From assembly GCF_028679125.1 (NCBI RefSeq), contig NZ_JAJRCG010000008.1, positions 62,001 to 126,000 of the forward strand: DNA of 64,000 nt, given 5' to 3'. The notes under the pieces were generated by a model. The model did not search any database. It saw only the letters and a list, made by a program, of their open reading frames with translations, and was not told the DNA's origin. Of this stretch, positions 33,541 through 42,576 are shown one piece after another (position 1 is the stretch's first letter; each line of letters begins with the position of its first letter). This DNA is from Methanoregula sp. GTDB taxonomy: Archaea > Halobacteriota > Methanomicrobia > Methanomicrobiales > Methanospirillaceae. Both the position numbers and the translations under genes were made by a program.

Positions 33541-34146
33541 TTATCGAATGATGGGTGTAATCCCAAGATTTTTCAGGAACTGCTCTTGAAGGCGGGTATC
33601 ATCGCAGAGTTCGGGATGGAACGATAATGCCATGTGTTTTCCCTGTTCCACAGCAACGATGCCCTGATCAATACGCGCCCGCACGTTCACCCGGGTGCCT
33701 GCAGATGTAACAACCGGAGCCCGGATAAAGATCGCATGGAATGGAGCTCCCTGCAGACCATCTATCGCAAGATCCATCTCGAAGGACTCTCTCTGCCTCC
33801 CGAACGCGTTCCGATCTACGGTGATATCGATGAGCCCGAGCGGGTGGATCCGGGGGTCATCCACGCTTGTCGCCATCAGCACCATGCCGGCGCAGGTGGC
33901 AAAGATCCCACCGTTGAAGCTGCGGATCGGTTCGTAGAGGCCGTTCTTATCGATGAGACGGGAGATGGTGGTGGATTCCCCGCCCGGCAGGGCAAGGGCA
34001 TTGCAGTGAACCAGATCCGCAGGGCTCCTCACTTCGAAGACTTCGGATGAGGGGCCGTGACCCATCCGTTCAAGCGCCCGGAGAAACGCATCGATATGCT
34101 CGCTCACGTTTCCCTGGAGCGCCAGTACGCCGATCTTAGCGTCCAC
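33541..34146 (-). CDS. pdxT: Pyridoxal 5'-phosphate synthase glutaminase subunit
   Basis: The 201-residue class I glutamine amidotransferase has [20 protein letters not shown], the oxyanion segment [14 protein letters not shown], the nucleophile [11 protein letters not shown] and a C-terminal [11 protein letters not shown] with the catalytic His/Glu. It hydrolyses glutamine and feeds ammonia to PdxS. I chose the GTG at 34146: GAGGTG sits upstream at a good distance, and the normal family N-terminus ([11 protein letters not shown]) begins there. This start overlaps the pdxS stop by 11 bases, indicating translational coupling. Longer in-frame starts extend into pdxS. Confidence 0.93.
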   Translation of the reverse strand: MDAKIGVLALQGNVSEHIDAFLRALERMGHGPSSEVFEVRSPADLVHCNALALPGGESTTISRLIDKNGLYEPIRSFNGGIFATCAGMVLMATSVDDPRIHPLGLIDITVDRNAFGRQRESFEMDLAIDGLQGAPFHAIFIRAPVVTSAGTRVNVRARIDQGIVAVEQGKHMALSFHPELCDDTRLQEQFLKNLGITPIIR

Positions 34147-35032
34147 GGGTCTGAAGCACCTCGTCATCACGGAGCTTGTGGACATCGAGACCCGGCATTG
34201 CATCGCCAAGGCCCTTGCTGACCTTTGCGATCACGTTTGCATCATCGAAGTGGTTGACCGCCTCGACAATGGCTTTTGCCATCAGCTCGGGATTGGTGGA
34301 CTTGAAGATACCGGACCCGACAAAGACACCGTCGGCACCCAGCTGCATCATGAGGGCAGCATCCGAAGGTGTGGCGATACCGCCTGCCGAGAAGTTCACG
34401 ACCGGCAGCCTGGCACGCTCGGCACATTCATAGACCAGTTCCGCGGGGGCTTCGATCTCGCGGGCATAATCGGTCATCTCCTGCTTGTCAAGGCCGCGGA
34501 GCATCCGGATCTCGCCCATGATGTTGCGCATGTGGCGGACGGCTTCCACAACGTTTCCGGTACCGGCCTCACCCTTGGTCCGGATCATTGCCGCACCTTC
34601 GTTGATCCTGCGGAGTGCTTCGCCGAGATCGCGTGCACCGCAGACAAAGGGGACCTTGAACTGTTTCTTATCGATATGGTATTGTTCATCGGCGGGGGTC
34701 AGAACCTCGCTCTCGTCGATCATGTCAACGCCGAGAACTTCCAGTACCTGGGCTTCGACAAAGTGTCCGATCCGCACCTTTCCCATCACCGGGATCGAAA
34801 CCGCATCGATGATCTCAAGGACTTTCTCGGGATCCGCCATGCGTGCGACTCCGCCCATTTTCCTGATATCGGACGGCACACGCTCCAGCGACATGACTGC
34901 GACTGCCCCGGCTTCCTCGGCAATCTTCGCCTGTTCGGCATTGACGACATCCATGATAACACCCCCTTTCTGCATGGATGCAAAGCCGCGCTTGAGGAGC
35001 TCAGTGCCAAATCTCAGTTCTTCCAGCTTCAT
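34136..35032 (-). CDS. pdxS: Pyridoxal 5'-phosphate synthase lyase subunit
   Basis: The 298-residue TIM barrel is highly conserved: [37 protein letters not shown] with the catalytic Lys, then [20 protein letters not shown] and [20 protein letters not shown]. It condenses ribose 5-phosphate, glyceraldehyde 3-phosphate and ammonia from PdxT into PLP in one active site, as a dodecamer. The ATG overlaps the end of cbiB by four bases. PLP made here serves the aminotransferase encoded in the next cluster upstream, among other enzymes. Confidence 0.97.
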   Translation of the reverse strand: MKLEELRFGTELLKRGFASMQKGGVIMDVVNAEQAKIAEEAGAVAVMSLERVPSDIRKMGGVARMADPEKVLEIIDAVSIPVMGKVRIGHFVEAQVLEVLGVDMIDESEVLTPADEQYHIDKKQFKVPFVCGARDLGEALRRINEGAAMIRTKGEAGTGNVVEAVRHMRNIMGEIRMLRGLDKQEMTDYAREIEAPAELVYECAERARLPVVNFSAGGIATPSDAALMMQLGADGVFVGSGIFKSTNPELMAKAIVEAVNHFDDANVIAKVSKGLGDAMPGLDVHKLRDDEVLQTRGR

Positions 35033-35970
35033 ATGCCAATATTATTGATCATGACTCCCAATAAAAACAGAGTACAACAGGCAATTATTGTATACATCAG
35101 CGTGACCGCACGGACTGCCTTCAGGATGTCGGTGCCACCTTCGTCAAGGGTCCGCTCACCATCGCCAATGGTATATACCCCGGGCTTCTCGAACCGGATG
35201 CCGGTCCCTCCTGCCATCGCCGCCATTATAATCCCCCCGTTGAACCCGGGGCGCAGGTGACCGTCGCGGCGCATCACCTGCCATGCACGGGAGTATCGTC
35301 CCCTGCCGGCAAACCAGATGAGCAGCAGCAGAACGGTAATCCGGGCCGGGATAAAATTTGCGATATCATCCATGCGTGCAGCACACCATCCAAGCCGCTC
35401 GCGCTCATCCCGGTACCCGAGCATGGCATCCATCGTGTTGATGGCCCGGCATGCGGCCGCTCCCGGGAGGGAAAAAATCGAGAACCAGAAGAGCGGGGCG
35501 ATGATGCTGTCATTGAGGTTCTCGGTCATGGACTCGTAACCGGCAGAGAGGATATGATCCCGGTCAAGCTTCGCCGTATCCCGGGAGACGAGCATGCTGA
35601 CTTTTTCACGACCGTTCTCAACCCCATCTTTCAATGCTGATACAACAGCCAGGGTGTGCTCCTCAAGCGATCGCCAGGCAAAGCAGCACTTGAGCAGGAA
35701 CGGGGCACCGAGGAGATAGAGATACCAGGGGGCAAACGTGGTGACAAGAATAAACGGGAGGCAGAACAGGAATACCGTGATTGCCCAGAACAGGACACCG
35801 GCTGCCCGCTGGAGTTTTTCCGGGTAATACCCGGGTTTACCCCATAATCCGATAAACGTCCCAAGAAGAGCAACCGGGTGGTACCGGGAGTGCGGGTCTC
35901 CAATCAGCCGGTCCACGACAAGCGCGAGGCAGAGGACAAGTGCCGCGAGCGTTACTGCTGACGGTACCAT
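35029..35970 (-). CDS. cbiB: Adenosylcobinamide-phosphate synthase
   Basis: The 313-residue membrane protein opens with [20 protein letters not shown], has [20 protein letters not shown] in the middle and ends in [18 protein letters not shown]; these are the CbiB/CobD signatures. It attaches the aminopropanol arm during cobalamin assembly. It lies between an unknown membrane protein (18-base overlap at its start) and pdxS (four-base overlap at its end). A corrinoid step in the same transcript as PLP synthesis is sensible because the aminopropanol phosphate arm is made by a PLP-dependent decarboxylase (CobD type), but that enzyme is not encoded in this window. Confidence 0.93.
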   Translation of the reverse strand: MVPSAVTLAALVLCLALVVDRLIGDPHSRYHPVALLGTFIGLWGKPGYYPEKLQRAAGVLFWAITVFLFCLPFILVTTFAPWYLYLLGAPFLLKCCFAWRSLEEHTLAVVSALKDGVENGREKVSMLVSRDTAKLDRDHILSAGYESMTENLNDSIIAPLFWFSIFSLPGAAACRAINTMDAMLGYRDERERLGWCAARMDDIANFIPARITVLLLLIWFAGRGRYSRAWQVMRRDGHLRPGFNGGIIMAAMAGGTGIRFEKPGVYTIGDGERTLDEGGTDILKAVRAVTLMYTIIACCTLFLLGVMINNIGI

Positions 35971-36512
35971 GTGTAGAGTGCCCCGACAATGAGGATGATA
36001 AACGCGGCGATATTGAGGATCTCAATATCTGTATAGAGCCAGGCACAGTACACGATCAGGGCAATCCCCATGAGGATCATCAGGAGGTGGGGGCGCCCGT
36101 GGGCAACCGGCTGGAGCGGGTATGCTTCCTGGGGCTTTGTAACCGGTGGGTTGAGAACATGGACCGGTATCTGGGCCTTCAATCCCCCGTATCCCGAGAT
36201 TGCCTCAAGATCGAATATGCCTTCCGGGCAGCCTTTCCGGATCGGGATCGTGAGCAGGGATTCATCAAGAACATACATATTTTCATGAAAAAAGTCGGTG
36301 AACATCCCGGCATTGGAGGACGAGATGGTGATATGGATGGGGGCACCCCGGTTCAGGAACCGGATGTTCAGGCTTGCACCGGGCTCGGCGGTTATCGTCT
36401 CTTTGGGAATATCGATGGAGTTGATCCCGCTCTGGTTGAGATGTACTTCATACCTGGCATCACCCCTATCCGTTGCGGATATAAAGACCGGAACGGAAAT
36501 CAGGGATATCAT
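35952..36512 (-). CDS. Unknown membrane protein with N-terminal beta domain
   Basis: The 186-residue protein has an N-terminal hydrophilic part (about residues 15-120) predicted to be beta-rich, with EPGASLNIRFLNRGAPIHIT. A loop follows (QIPVHVLNPPVTKPQEAYPL), then two membrane helices (about 142-160 and 165-180), and a short basic tail. There is no clear signal peptide, so orientation is unclear. The gene is packed between the Trm112-like ORF and cbiB, which implies co-expression. I do not recognise the family. Its beta domain resembles immunoglobulin-like adhesion or carbohydrate modules only in general shape. Confidence 0.75.
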   Translation of the reverse strand: MISLISVPVFISATDRGDARYEVHLNQSGINSIDIPKETITAEPGASLNIRFLNRGAPIHITISSSNAGMFTDFFHENMYVLDESLLTIPIRKGCPEGIFDLEAISGYGGLKAQIPVHVLNPPVTKPQEAYPLQPVAHGRPHLLMILMGIALIVYCAWLYTDIEILNIAAFIILIVGALYTWYRQQ

Positions 36513-36523
36513 GCCGGCACCTT

Positions 36524-36703
36524 CTAATGCCCTGCGGGAGGAAGGAGGTTGGGGATACCCTCATGAATGGGGTAATCCGCGCTGCATGCCGCACAGTGGA
36601 GATTGCCTTCAAGGATCTCCTGAGCGTCTTCCTTTTCAACGCGGAGGGCAAGGTCACCTTTGCAGACCGGGCAGCAGAGGATATCCATGAGCGAGCGTCT
36701 CAT
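36524..36703 (-). CDS. Trm112-like zinc-binding methyltransferase partner
   Basis: The 59-residue protein reads MRRSLMDILCCPVCKGDLAL, then EGNLHCAACSADYPIHEGIP and a short NLLPPAGH end. Two C-x2-C pairs make a zinc ribbon, and the hydrophobic GIPNLLP end matches the Trm112 core. Trm112 is a small partner that stabilises and activates several tRNA, rRNA and protein methyltransferases. The start overlaps the purA stop codon in an ATGA arrangement, and the stop lies 11 bases before the unknown membrane protein gene, so translation is probably coupled. The second ATG, five codons later, is an alternative start. Confidence 0.8.
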   Translation of the reverse strand: MRRSLMDILCCPVCKGDLALRVEKEDAQEILEGNLHCAACSADYPIHEGIPNLLPPAGH

Positions 36704-37713
36704 TTCAGTTCATCTCGTATATCAACGATCTGGGTCATCTCCGGCCCGGTGGATATCAGGGTGACGGGGCTGCCGATATCCTCTTCTGCCTGCTTGATAA
36801 AGTCCTTTGCCTTCTTTGTCAGTTTCTTATAATCGGTAACGCCGAAGCAGGCCTTGTCGATCCGGTCGATCCCGGTGATGGCTGCCTGGGTGCACCCGTT
36901 GATCATGGCCGAATACCGGGCCATATCCCCATCCCAGCCGCCAATACGCCGCTTGCGGTGGGTAACGGTTCCGAACTCCTGAATTCCCATCGCATCTGAC
37001 TTCGCCGCTGTCATCTCGGTGCTGAACGGACCTTCCCCGACCCGGGTCGGGTAGGCCTTGAAGACCACGATCACGTCGTCGATCTTGGTCGGCCCGACAC
37101 CATTATCCGCGGCAATCTGGGAGGCGGACGTATCCTTGCTCGTCACGAACGGGTAAGTCCCGTAATAGAGAGAGATCCCAAATCCCTGCGTGCCTTCGAG
37201 CAGGACGGTCTGGTCCAGTTTCAACGCATCGTCAATCGCTTTCGGAACATCGAGGAGATATTCCTTCAGCTCGGGAACATCCTTGGCCTGCGGGGAGATC
37301 CGCATGACACGGTCGGAGTTTGCCGGGCCGCACCCGGATCCGGTGCTCCCGATCTTCTTGGAGAGGTGAGCGCTCCCCTTGTCGCGGGCAATATGATCTT
37401 CCGTGATGATACCGCAGCGCTTGTCAACGAAAACCCGTCCCCTGACACCAAGCATCTCAACTTCGTGTTCAAGAACCCGGGGATCGACGAGAACGCCGCT
37501 CCCGATACAGAGCTTTGCTTCCTTGTACACAAAACCAGACGGGACCATGCGGACGCCGTATTCCTTGGTCCCAACCTGAACGGTGTGCCCGGCATTCGGA
37601 CCCACACCGCCGCGGGAGATGATTACGGGTTTGTCCTTGTGGGCAATATGGGCAACAACCTTGCCCTTCCCTTCATCCCCAAAAAATCCACCAACGATGA
37701 TAGTACAGCTCAT
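36700..37713 (-). CDS. purA: Adenylosuccinate synthetase, short archaeal form
   Basis: The 337-residue protein has the phosphate loop TIIVGGFFGDEGKGKVVAHI, RGGVGPNAGHTVQVGTKEYG, the ISPQAKDVPELKEYL stretch, and IDRIDKACFGVTDYKKL near the end. At 337 residues it is the archaeal-length enzyme, much shorter than the bacterial enzyme of about 430. It joins aspartate and IMP with GTP to give adenylosuccinate, the first committed step to AMP. It is the first gene of a six-gene leftward operon (purA, trm112-like, membrane protein, cbiB, pdxS, pdxT) with overlaps at most junctions. The aminotransferase gene ends 110 bases upstream. Confidence 0.95.
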   Translation of the reverse strand: MSCTIIVGGFFGDEGKGKVVAHIAHKDKPVIISRGGVGPNAGHTVQVGTKEYGVRMVPSGFVYKEAKLCIGSGVLVDPRVLEHEVEMLGVRGRVFVDKRCGIITEDHIARDKGSAHLSKKIGSTGSGCGPANSDRVMRISPQAKDVPELKEYLLDVPKAIDDALKLDQTVLLEGTQGFGISLYYGTYPFVTSKDTSASQIAADNGVGPTKIDDVIVVFKAYPTRVGEGPFSTEMTAAKSDAMGIQEFGTVTHRKRRIGGWDGDMARYSAMINGCTQAAITGIDRIDKACFGVTDYKKLTKKAKDFIKQAEEDIGSPVTLISTGPEMTQIVDIRDELK

Positions 37714-37823
37714 TGTCTTTCATGTAGTATTGCACGAGTTTCCCAATAAACTATTCCTTAGCACGGACGACAGGAGTGGCACTTTATTAAAAAAGGAGGG
37801 TCCGGGGCCTCTGCTGCCCAGAA

Positions 37824-38981
37824 TCAGAGACTTTTGAGGAACGTATCCATCCGCTCAAGAGCTTCAGTCAGTTGTTTTCTTGAGACCGCATAGGAACATC
37901 TCACGTGCCCTTCCCCACCGGTGCCAAAGACACTGCCGGGAACCACAGCAACCCGCTGCTCCTTGAGAAGGCGTTCGGCAAACTCCTCATCAGAGAGCCC
38001 GGTCTTCTCCACTGAAGGGAATGCATAGAATGCCCCTTCCGGTACATGGCAGGTGAGGCCGATCCGGTTGAGGCCGGATATGAACATGTTGCGGCGAAGC
38101 CGGTACTCGTTGACCATGCTGTTCTTGTCCTCTTCAGCCGACCGGAGCGCCTCGAGGGCGGCGACCTGCCCGGTTACCGGGGCACAGAGCATGACGTACT
38201 GGTGGATCTTGAGGGCGGCATCGCAGAGCTCCTGCGGGGCGCAGAGATACCCGATCCGCCACCCGGTCATTGCATACGCCTTGCTGAACCCGTTGAGGGT
38301 GATGGTCCGTTCCCAGAGATCGCTGACCGTTGCTGCCGAGCAGTGCTGTCCTTCATACGTGAGCTCGGCATAGACCTCGTCACTGATTAGCACGAGGTCG
38401 TGATCGATGACGATATCTGCGATCGCCTTGAGATCGCTCTCTGTCATTACCCCGCCCGTAGGATTGTTCGGGAAGTTGATGATCAGCGCCTTGGTCTTTG
38501 ACGTGATCTGTTCCGCCAGGGTGTCGGGATTGACCTTGAAATGATCTTTTTCAACACACCTGAGCGGGACCGGTGTTCCCCCGGCAAGAGTCACACAGGG
38601 CCCGTACGAGACATAGCCTGGCTGGGCAATGAGGATCTCGTCACCCGGGTCCGTGATGGCCCGGACTGCGATATCAAGTGCTTCCGATACGCCCGTGGTG
38701 ATGATCATCTCGTTGTTGCTGTTATAGTTCAGGCCGTAGTGCTGCGCAAGGTAATGCGAGAGTGCATCCCGCAGGGTCTGGAGTCCCCGGTTTGAGGTGT
38801 AGGAGGTGACGCCCTGTTCGATCGAGTAGATCCCCGATTCGCAGATGTTCCACGGTGTGCGAAAATCCGGTTCGCCGACACCGAGCGAGACCACGTCCTC
38901 CATGGTGAGGACGAGATCGAAAAACTTCCTGATGCCTGATGGCGGTATCTCCTGTGCACGTGATGAGACAAAGTTCCGCAT
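37824..38981 (-). CDS. Aspartate-aminotransferase-like class I/II PLP enzyme
   Basis: The 385-residue protein has VVSLGVGEPDFRTPWNICES, YTSNRGLQTLRDALSHYLAQ, NFPNNPTGGVM, and the PLP lysine in NGFSKAYAMTGWRIGYLCAP. This is fold-type I, subclass I-gamma-like aminotransferase. Archaeal members act on aspartate, aromatic or branched-chain amino acids; the exact substrate cannot be read here. It is preceded nine bases upstream by an Lrp/AsnC regulator on the same strand, which often senses the amino acid that the partner enzyme handles. The PLP-producing operon lies immediately downstream. Confidence 0.92.
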   Translation of the reverse strand: MRNFVSSRAQEIPPSGIRKFFDLVLTMEDVVSLGVGEPDFRTPWNICESGIYSIEQGVTSYTSNRGLQTLRDALSHYLAQHYGLNYNSNNEMIITTGVSEALDIAVRAITDPGDEILIAQPGYVSYGPCVTLAGGTPVPLRCVEKDHFKVNPDTLAEQITSKTKALIINFPNNPTGGVMTESDLKAIADIVIDHDLVLISDEVYAELTYEGQHCSAATVSDLWERTITLNGFSKAYAMTGWRIGYLCAPQELCDAALKIHQYVMLCAPVTGQVAALEALRSAEEDKNSMVNEYRLRRNMFISGLNRIGLTCHVPEGAFYAFPSVEKTGLSDEEFAERLLKEQRVAVVPGSVFGTGGEGHVRCSYAVSRKQLTEALERMDTFLKSL

Positions 38982-38990
38982 GATCTCACC

Positions 38991-39482
38991 TTACGGACTT
39001 ATGGGGAGACGTTCCGTCTCCGGCTGTTCAAAGAACGTGTTGCCGTTCTCCTTATACGACTTCATGATGATATGCGTCGCGGTTTCGCGGATCCGGTCCA
39101 TCGGTGCCACATGCTCAGAGACAAACCGGGATACATCCTGCATATTCTTCCCGGTCACGATGAGCTGGAGATCGTAGGTCCCGGTGATGAGGCGCAGGCT
39201 CGTTACCTGGCGGAACCGCGAGAGGCGCTCGGCGATGCGATCGTACCCGAAATCGCGCTCGGGGCTGACTTTCAGCTCAATGATGGCAGAGACCTCGCCG
39301 TTGCCGGCCCGTTCCCAGTTGATGACCGTGGAGTAGCGCTTGATTATCTGGGCTGCCTCGAGTGCTGCCATACGGCGCTCAACCTCGGCTTTTGCGAGGC
39401 TGGTCATAGTCGCGATTTCATCTGTCGACAGCCGGCTGTTCTCCTCCAGGATGCGGAGGAGCTCGAGATCCTTTTCGTCCAT
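38991..39482 (-). CDS. Lrp/AsnC-family regulator
   Basis: The 163-residue protein has an N-terminal helix-turn-helix (about residues 1-50; MDEKDLELLRILEENSRLST then AEVERRMAALEAAQIIKRYS) and a C-terminal RAM/ligand-binding domain (about 65-150). The family forms dimers and octamers and responds to amino acids. It sits nine bases upstream of the aminotransferase and only six bases after cdc6, so the three genes may form one leftward transcript. Confidence 0.9.
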   Translation of the reverse strand: MDEKDLELLRILEENSRLSTDEIATMTSLAKAEVERRMAALEAAQIIKRYSTVINWERAGNGEVSAIIELKVSPERDFGYDRIAERLSRFRQVTSLRLITGTYDLQLIVTGKNMQDVSRFVSEHVAPMDRIRETATHIIMKSYKENGNTFFEQPETERLPISP

Positions 39483-39488
39483 ATTTTA

Positions 39489-40781
39489 TCACCTGAACCA
39501 GGTTTTCAACCACTTTCCTTCCATCTGGGAGATATCGAGATCCTTGAGTCCGTTCAGACGGGTGTCCTTGAGGACAACCTCTCGGATCTTTCCCGTGTTT
39601 GCATCGAACCACATCTCTTTTGTCCTGCCATACCGCCCGCGGCTCACGACTCGGGTATTGATAACGCCAAGCATGTTCAGCTCGGAGATCAGGTCCGTTA
39701 TCCTCCGGTGGGTGAGCACGTCGAGCTCGATGGACGGGGCGATATCCTGATATATACGTGAAACTTCTCCGCTCGTAAAGATATTCTGTCCGAGTTGTTC
39801 CAGGATGAGCATCGAGAAGAGGATCAGCTTGCTCTGCGTGGGCAGCGTTGCAATGCATTCGATCATGCTGTCAGTCTCGATCTTGGCCTGGGCCTGTTTG
39901 ACATGGTCTTCTGAGACCTGGCTCGATTCGTCCCGGTCCGCAAGTTCCCCGGAGATCCTGAAGAGGTCAAGAGCCCGCCGGGCATCGCCATGCTCCTGAG
40001 CGGCAAGTGCAGAACAGAGCGGAATCACCCCTTCCGCAAGGGCACCGGCAACAAATGCCCCCTCGGCACGCTGGGCAAGAATGTCCACCAGCTGAGGTGC
40101 ATTATAGGGAGGGAATACGATCTCTTCTTCAGAGAGCGAGGACAGGACCCGTGGATCAAGGAAATCCTTGAAACTCAGGTCATTGGAGATCCCGATGATA
40201 CTGACCTTGGAATTTTTCAGGTCTGAGTTAATCCGCGTGAGATTGTAGAGCGTGTCATCTCCACTCTTCTTGACCAGCTTGTCAATTTCATCAAGAACGA
40301 TGACGAGAACTCCGCCACCGGCTTCCAGCTGGTTCTTCAGCTCTGCGTACACCTGGTCGGTCGGCCACCCGGTCATCGGGATGTGTGTCCGGGTCTTGTC
40401 GCTGGACAGTTCATCGACAACATCGAGACATTTTGCGATCTGGGCAAGGACCCGGTACTGGGTATCGATCACTTCGCAGTTCAGGTGAACAATCCGGCAG
40501 ATCGTTCCCATCTTGCTGCTGGCCTTCTCCAGTTCCGAACCCACGTAACGGACACATGCGGTTTTGCCGGTGCCGGTTTTGCCATAGATGAGAATATTCG
40601 ATGGTGTCTCATTCCTGAGGGAAGGTGCAAGGATTGAGGCGACTTCATCAATCTGGGGTTTCCGGTGGGGCAGAATCTGGGGCCGGTAAGAGTGCCGCAG
40701 CACTTCGCGATCCTTGAAGATCCTGTTATTGGTGAGAAATTTTTTGAATAATCCCATAGATGGGTCTTCTGGTTCAGGCAT
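39489..40781 (-). CDS. cdc6: Orc1/Cdc6-type replication initiator
   Basis: The 430-residue AAA+ protein has Walker A IYGKTGTGKTACVRYVG (about residues 64-80), Walker B VLVIVLDEIDKLVKKSG, sensor ISNDLSFKDFLDPRVLSSLS and a C-terminal winged helix (about 315-410; LILEQLGQNIFTSGEVSRIY) that touches DNA. Orc1/Cdc6 binds origin recognition boxes and loads the MCM helicase. The ATG at 40781 gives a leaderless-looking start; eight residues further in is an alternative ATG (MGLFKKF). The initiator lies directly beside an AT-rich stretch with three ORB copies, the typical archaeal arrangement of initiator gene and origin. Confidence 0.95.
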   Translation of the reverse strand: MPEPEDPSMGLFKKFLTNNRIFKDREVLRHSYRPQILPHRKPQIDEVASILAPSLRNETPSNILIYGKTGTGKTACVRYVGSELEKASSKMGTICRIVHLNCEVIDTQYRVLAQIAKCLDVVDELSSDKTRTHIPMTGWPTDQVYAELKNQLEAGGGVLVIVLDEIDKLVKKSGDDTLYNLTRINSDLKNSKVSIIGISNDLSFKDFLDPRVLSSLSEEEIVFPPYNAPQLVDILAQRAEGAFVAGALAEGVIPLCSALAAQEHGDARRALDLFRISGELADRDESSQVSEDHVKQAQAKIETDSMIECIATLPTQSKLILFSMLILEQLGQNIFTSGEVSRIYQDIAPSIELDVLTHRRITDLISELNMLGVINTRVVSRGRYGRTKEMWFDANTGKIREVVLKDTRLNGLKDLDISQMEGKWLKTWFR

Positions 40782-40843
40782 ATTGAGGAGCTGAGAATTA
40801 GTGGGATTAGACTAAAAAACGATCGGTTTATCAGACCGCATAT

Positions 40844-40869
40844 AAACCCCTTTATTTCGTGTGGAAAAA
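40844..40869 (-). repeat. Origin recognition box 1
   Basis: On the minus strand: TTTTTCCACACGAAATAAAG followed by GGGTTT. It carries one base change (T for C) relative to copies 2 and 3 in the GAAAC word, and lacks their GTGTCCC extension. Confidence 0.8.
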
Positions 40870-41032
40870 CCTTAAATTACAATTATTTTAAAAAAACAAT
40901 CCTGAATCAACGAAATAAATTTTTAGATTTTAGATTGTTTCCCAGCTGTTCATCTATACTATTGACCAGAATATCTGCATCAATATTGCATGACAATCAA
41001 CAAAATCATTATGTATGTGATGGAGAATCAAC

Positions 41033-41066
41033 CAAAGGGGACACCCCTTTGTTTCGTGTGGAAATG
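41033..41066 (-). repeat. Origin recognition box 2, extended
   Basis: On the minus strand: CATTTCCACACGAAACAAAG followed by GGGTGTCCCCTTTGG. The G-run end forms its own inverted repeat (CAAAGGGG/CCCCTTTG, loop TGT). It shares the GGGGTGTCCC extension with copy 3, so these two are the more closely related copies. Confidence 0.85.
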
Positions 41067-41328
41067 AAAACAAAGACCATCTCCTTCTTTGTTTTATTTT
41101 TGAAAAAAAGAGCTATTCTTAAATATAAAATTTAAAGCATATAAACTAATCGAAATTGATTTGCAGTTGCTGGCAGCAAATGTTATGAGGATTGCTATTA
41201 ACCCCCCTTTTCTCAGGTCCTCTTCGACGAACCAATGTCTGAATTTGTAGAGTTAACAGTTATTCTCTTTTGATATTCCAAACAGAAAACATCAGAAAAT
41301 ACAAAAAACATCAGCAAACAGAAAATAT

Positions 41329-41355
41329 ACTCCACACGAAACAAGGGGGTGTCCC
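41329..41355 (+). repeat. Origin recognition box 3, inverted
   Basis: On the plus strand: ACTCCACACGAAACAAGGGG followed by GTGTCCC. It faces copies 1 and 2. A long in-frame extension of moaB would begin directly at its end, so any translation start at 41356 would abut origin DNA; the later ATG at 41446 is preferred. Confidence 0.85.
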
Positions 41356-41445
41356 ATGGGAAACTCTACAGCATCACTCATAATAACAGACACTCCGGAT
41401 AGATTCAGTATTCTCTTAATACAATACAGACAATCTCTCAATATT

Positions 41446-41934
41446 ATGAGTCATGCCCATGTCCGGTCCCTGGAGATCACAGCAGCGATCATCACCGTTT
41501 CAACAACAAGAACACAAGAGAATGATACCAGTGGAAAAACAATAGAAACCATTCTCAGGGAAAATAAGATTCCTGTTACATATTACGCGATTGTTCCTGA
41601 CCAGATCAGTGAGATACGGGATGCCTGGTTCCAGGCAATGAAGAAAGCCAACTGTATCATTCTCAACGGGGGAACCGGGCTCACTTTTGATGACTGCACG
41701 ATTGAAGCGATCTCTCCCCTCCTGGAGAAGAAGATTGATGGGTTTGGTGAATTCTTCCGGACGAAAAGTATTGAGCAGATCGGTATGGCTGCCATGTTGT
41801 CCCGTGCTGTTGCCGGGATCACCAACGGAAGAGCAATCTTCTGTATCCCGGGATCAACACCGGCCGTTACGCTTGCCACAACAGAACTGATCGTGCCAAC
41901 GGTTGCTCACATCCTCTCTCATGCCAGCAAATAA
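41446..41934 (+). CDS. moaB: MoaB/MogA-family molybdenum cofactor protein
   Basis: The 162-residue protein has ITAAIITVSTTRTQENDTSG, the MPT-binding NGGTGLTFDDCTIEAISPLL with the catalytic Asp region, and a C-terminal FCIPGSTPAVTLATTELIVP. It adenylylates molybdopterin before metal insertion; in methanogens the product serves tungsten or molybdenum formylmethanofuran dehydrogenase and formate dehydrogenase. I use the ATG at 41446 because the family normally starts just before this conserved stretch, and an upstream start at 41356 would abut origin DNA. No other cofactor gene is adjacent. It faces away from the origin. Confidence 0.92.
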   Translation: MSHAHVRSLEITAAIITVSTTRTQENDTSGKTIETILRENKIPVTYYAIVPDQISEIRDAWFQAMKKANCIILNGGTGLTFDDCTIEAISPLLEKKIDGFGEFFRTKSIEQIGMAAMLSRAVAGITNGRAIFCIPGSTPAVTLATTELIVPTVAHILSHASK

Positions 41935-42044
41935 ACACGGGTCAGAACAACACACCGGATAATGATCGGTGAGACGAACCTCTTTTTACAGATTTTTTGA
42001 GAGTTCACAAGGGGATCTCATGAGCACCCGCTCTGGTGTTATGT

Positions 42045-42572
42045 TTACCGGATAACCTCCAAGAGAGCGACCCGTTCCAGGACAAGATCGGTAAACCGGT
42101 CTGCATGATCGAGAGAATCCAGTTCTTCCTTTGTGATCCCAAAGATCTGCATCAGAAGCTCCTGTCTCCTGCGATCAATGATATCCCAGCCATTTTCCTC
42201 CTGGAATTGCATTACCGGTGCAAGGGCCCCCCAAATTCCCTCGTGTGTAGGATAACAACAGACCCACAGCCGGTTCTCCCCCTCCCGGATGCCAAACGAT
42301 GCTGCCACATTGCACTGGCGGGATCCGGCAGCATATAACAGCGCCTCCATCTCAAGTGTGTTGGAAATGGCCTCTCCTGCCTCGAATGAACGGATTGCAT
42401 GATGAACTGCTGCCTCAGCATGTCGCCGTCCCGCCAGCATATCCGCGTTGAAACAGATGATATGGGTGCCAAACCGTTCTGCGCACTCTTTCAGTCTCAG
42501 GAGAAAGCCGGGCTTATCATCAATCGTGCACCGTGCCGCCCGTATCTCAACCATACAGGTACCTGGATTCAT
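42045..42572 (-). CDS. cgi121: KEOPS complex subunit Cgi121
   Basis: The 175-residue protein has CFNADMLAGRRHAEAAVHHA, then LEMEALLYAAGSRQCNVAAS and FGIREGENRLWVCCYP, matching archaeal Cgi121/TPRKB. The protein binds the Bud32 kinase and the CCA end of tRNA in the complex that makes t6A at position 37. I use the ATG at 42572: AGGTGA lies just upstream, and it starts right after the hel308 stop, whereas a start at 42623 would overlap hel308 by 47 bases. Gene order hel308-cgi121 links it to an information-processing operon. No kae1-bud32 gene is adjacent. Confidence 0.88.
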   Translation of the reverse strand: MNPGTCMVEIRAARCTIDDKPGFLLRLKECAERFGTHIICFNADMLAGRRHAEAAVHHAIRSFEAGEAISNTLEMEALLYAAGSRQCNVAASFGIREGENRLWVCCYPTHEGIWGALAPVMQFQEENGWDIIDRRRQELLMQIFGITKEELDSLDHADRFTDLVLERVALLEVIR

Positions 42573-42576
42573 CAGC

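Larger units (their letters stand above)
40782..41355. other. Candidate chromosomal replication origin (oriC) beside cdc6
   Basis: The AT-rich gap between cdc6 and moaB contains no believable gene but three copies of an ORB-like box. Two (40844-40869 and about 41033-41066) read on the minus strand and one (41329-41355) on the plus strand, so the outer copies face each other across an AT-rich unwinding region. Each box has a TTCCACACGAAA core with a G-run, as in archaeal origins (core TTCCAnnGGAAAC followed by AAAGGGG). The core middle is ACACG, a variant of the usual symmetric centre. AT-rich tracts occur at 40870-40985 and 41067-41155. Origin function is inference from this arrangement and the adjacent initiator. 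Confidence 0.8.

Noticed and set aside
41356-41445. 30-residue N-terminal extension of moaB
   Set aside because: Begins directly at the end of an ORB copy, lacks family similarity and a ribosome-binding site; the ATG at 41446 fits the family start.
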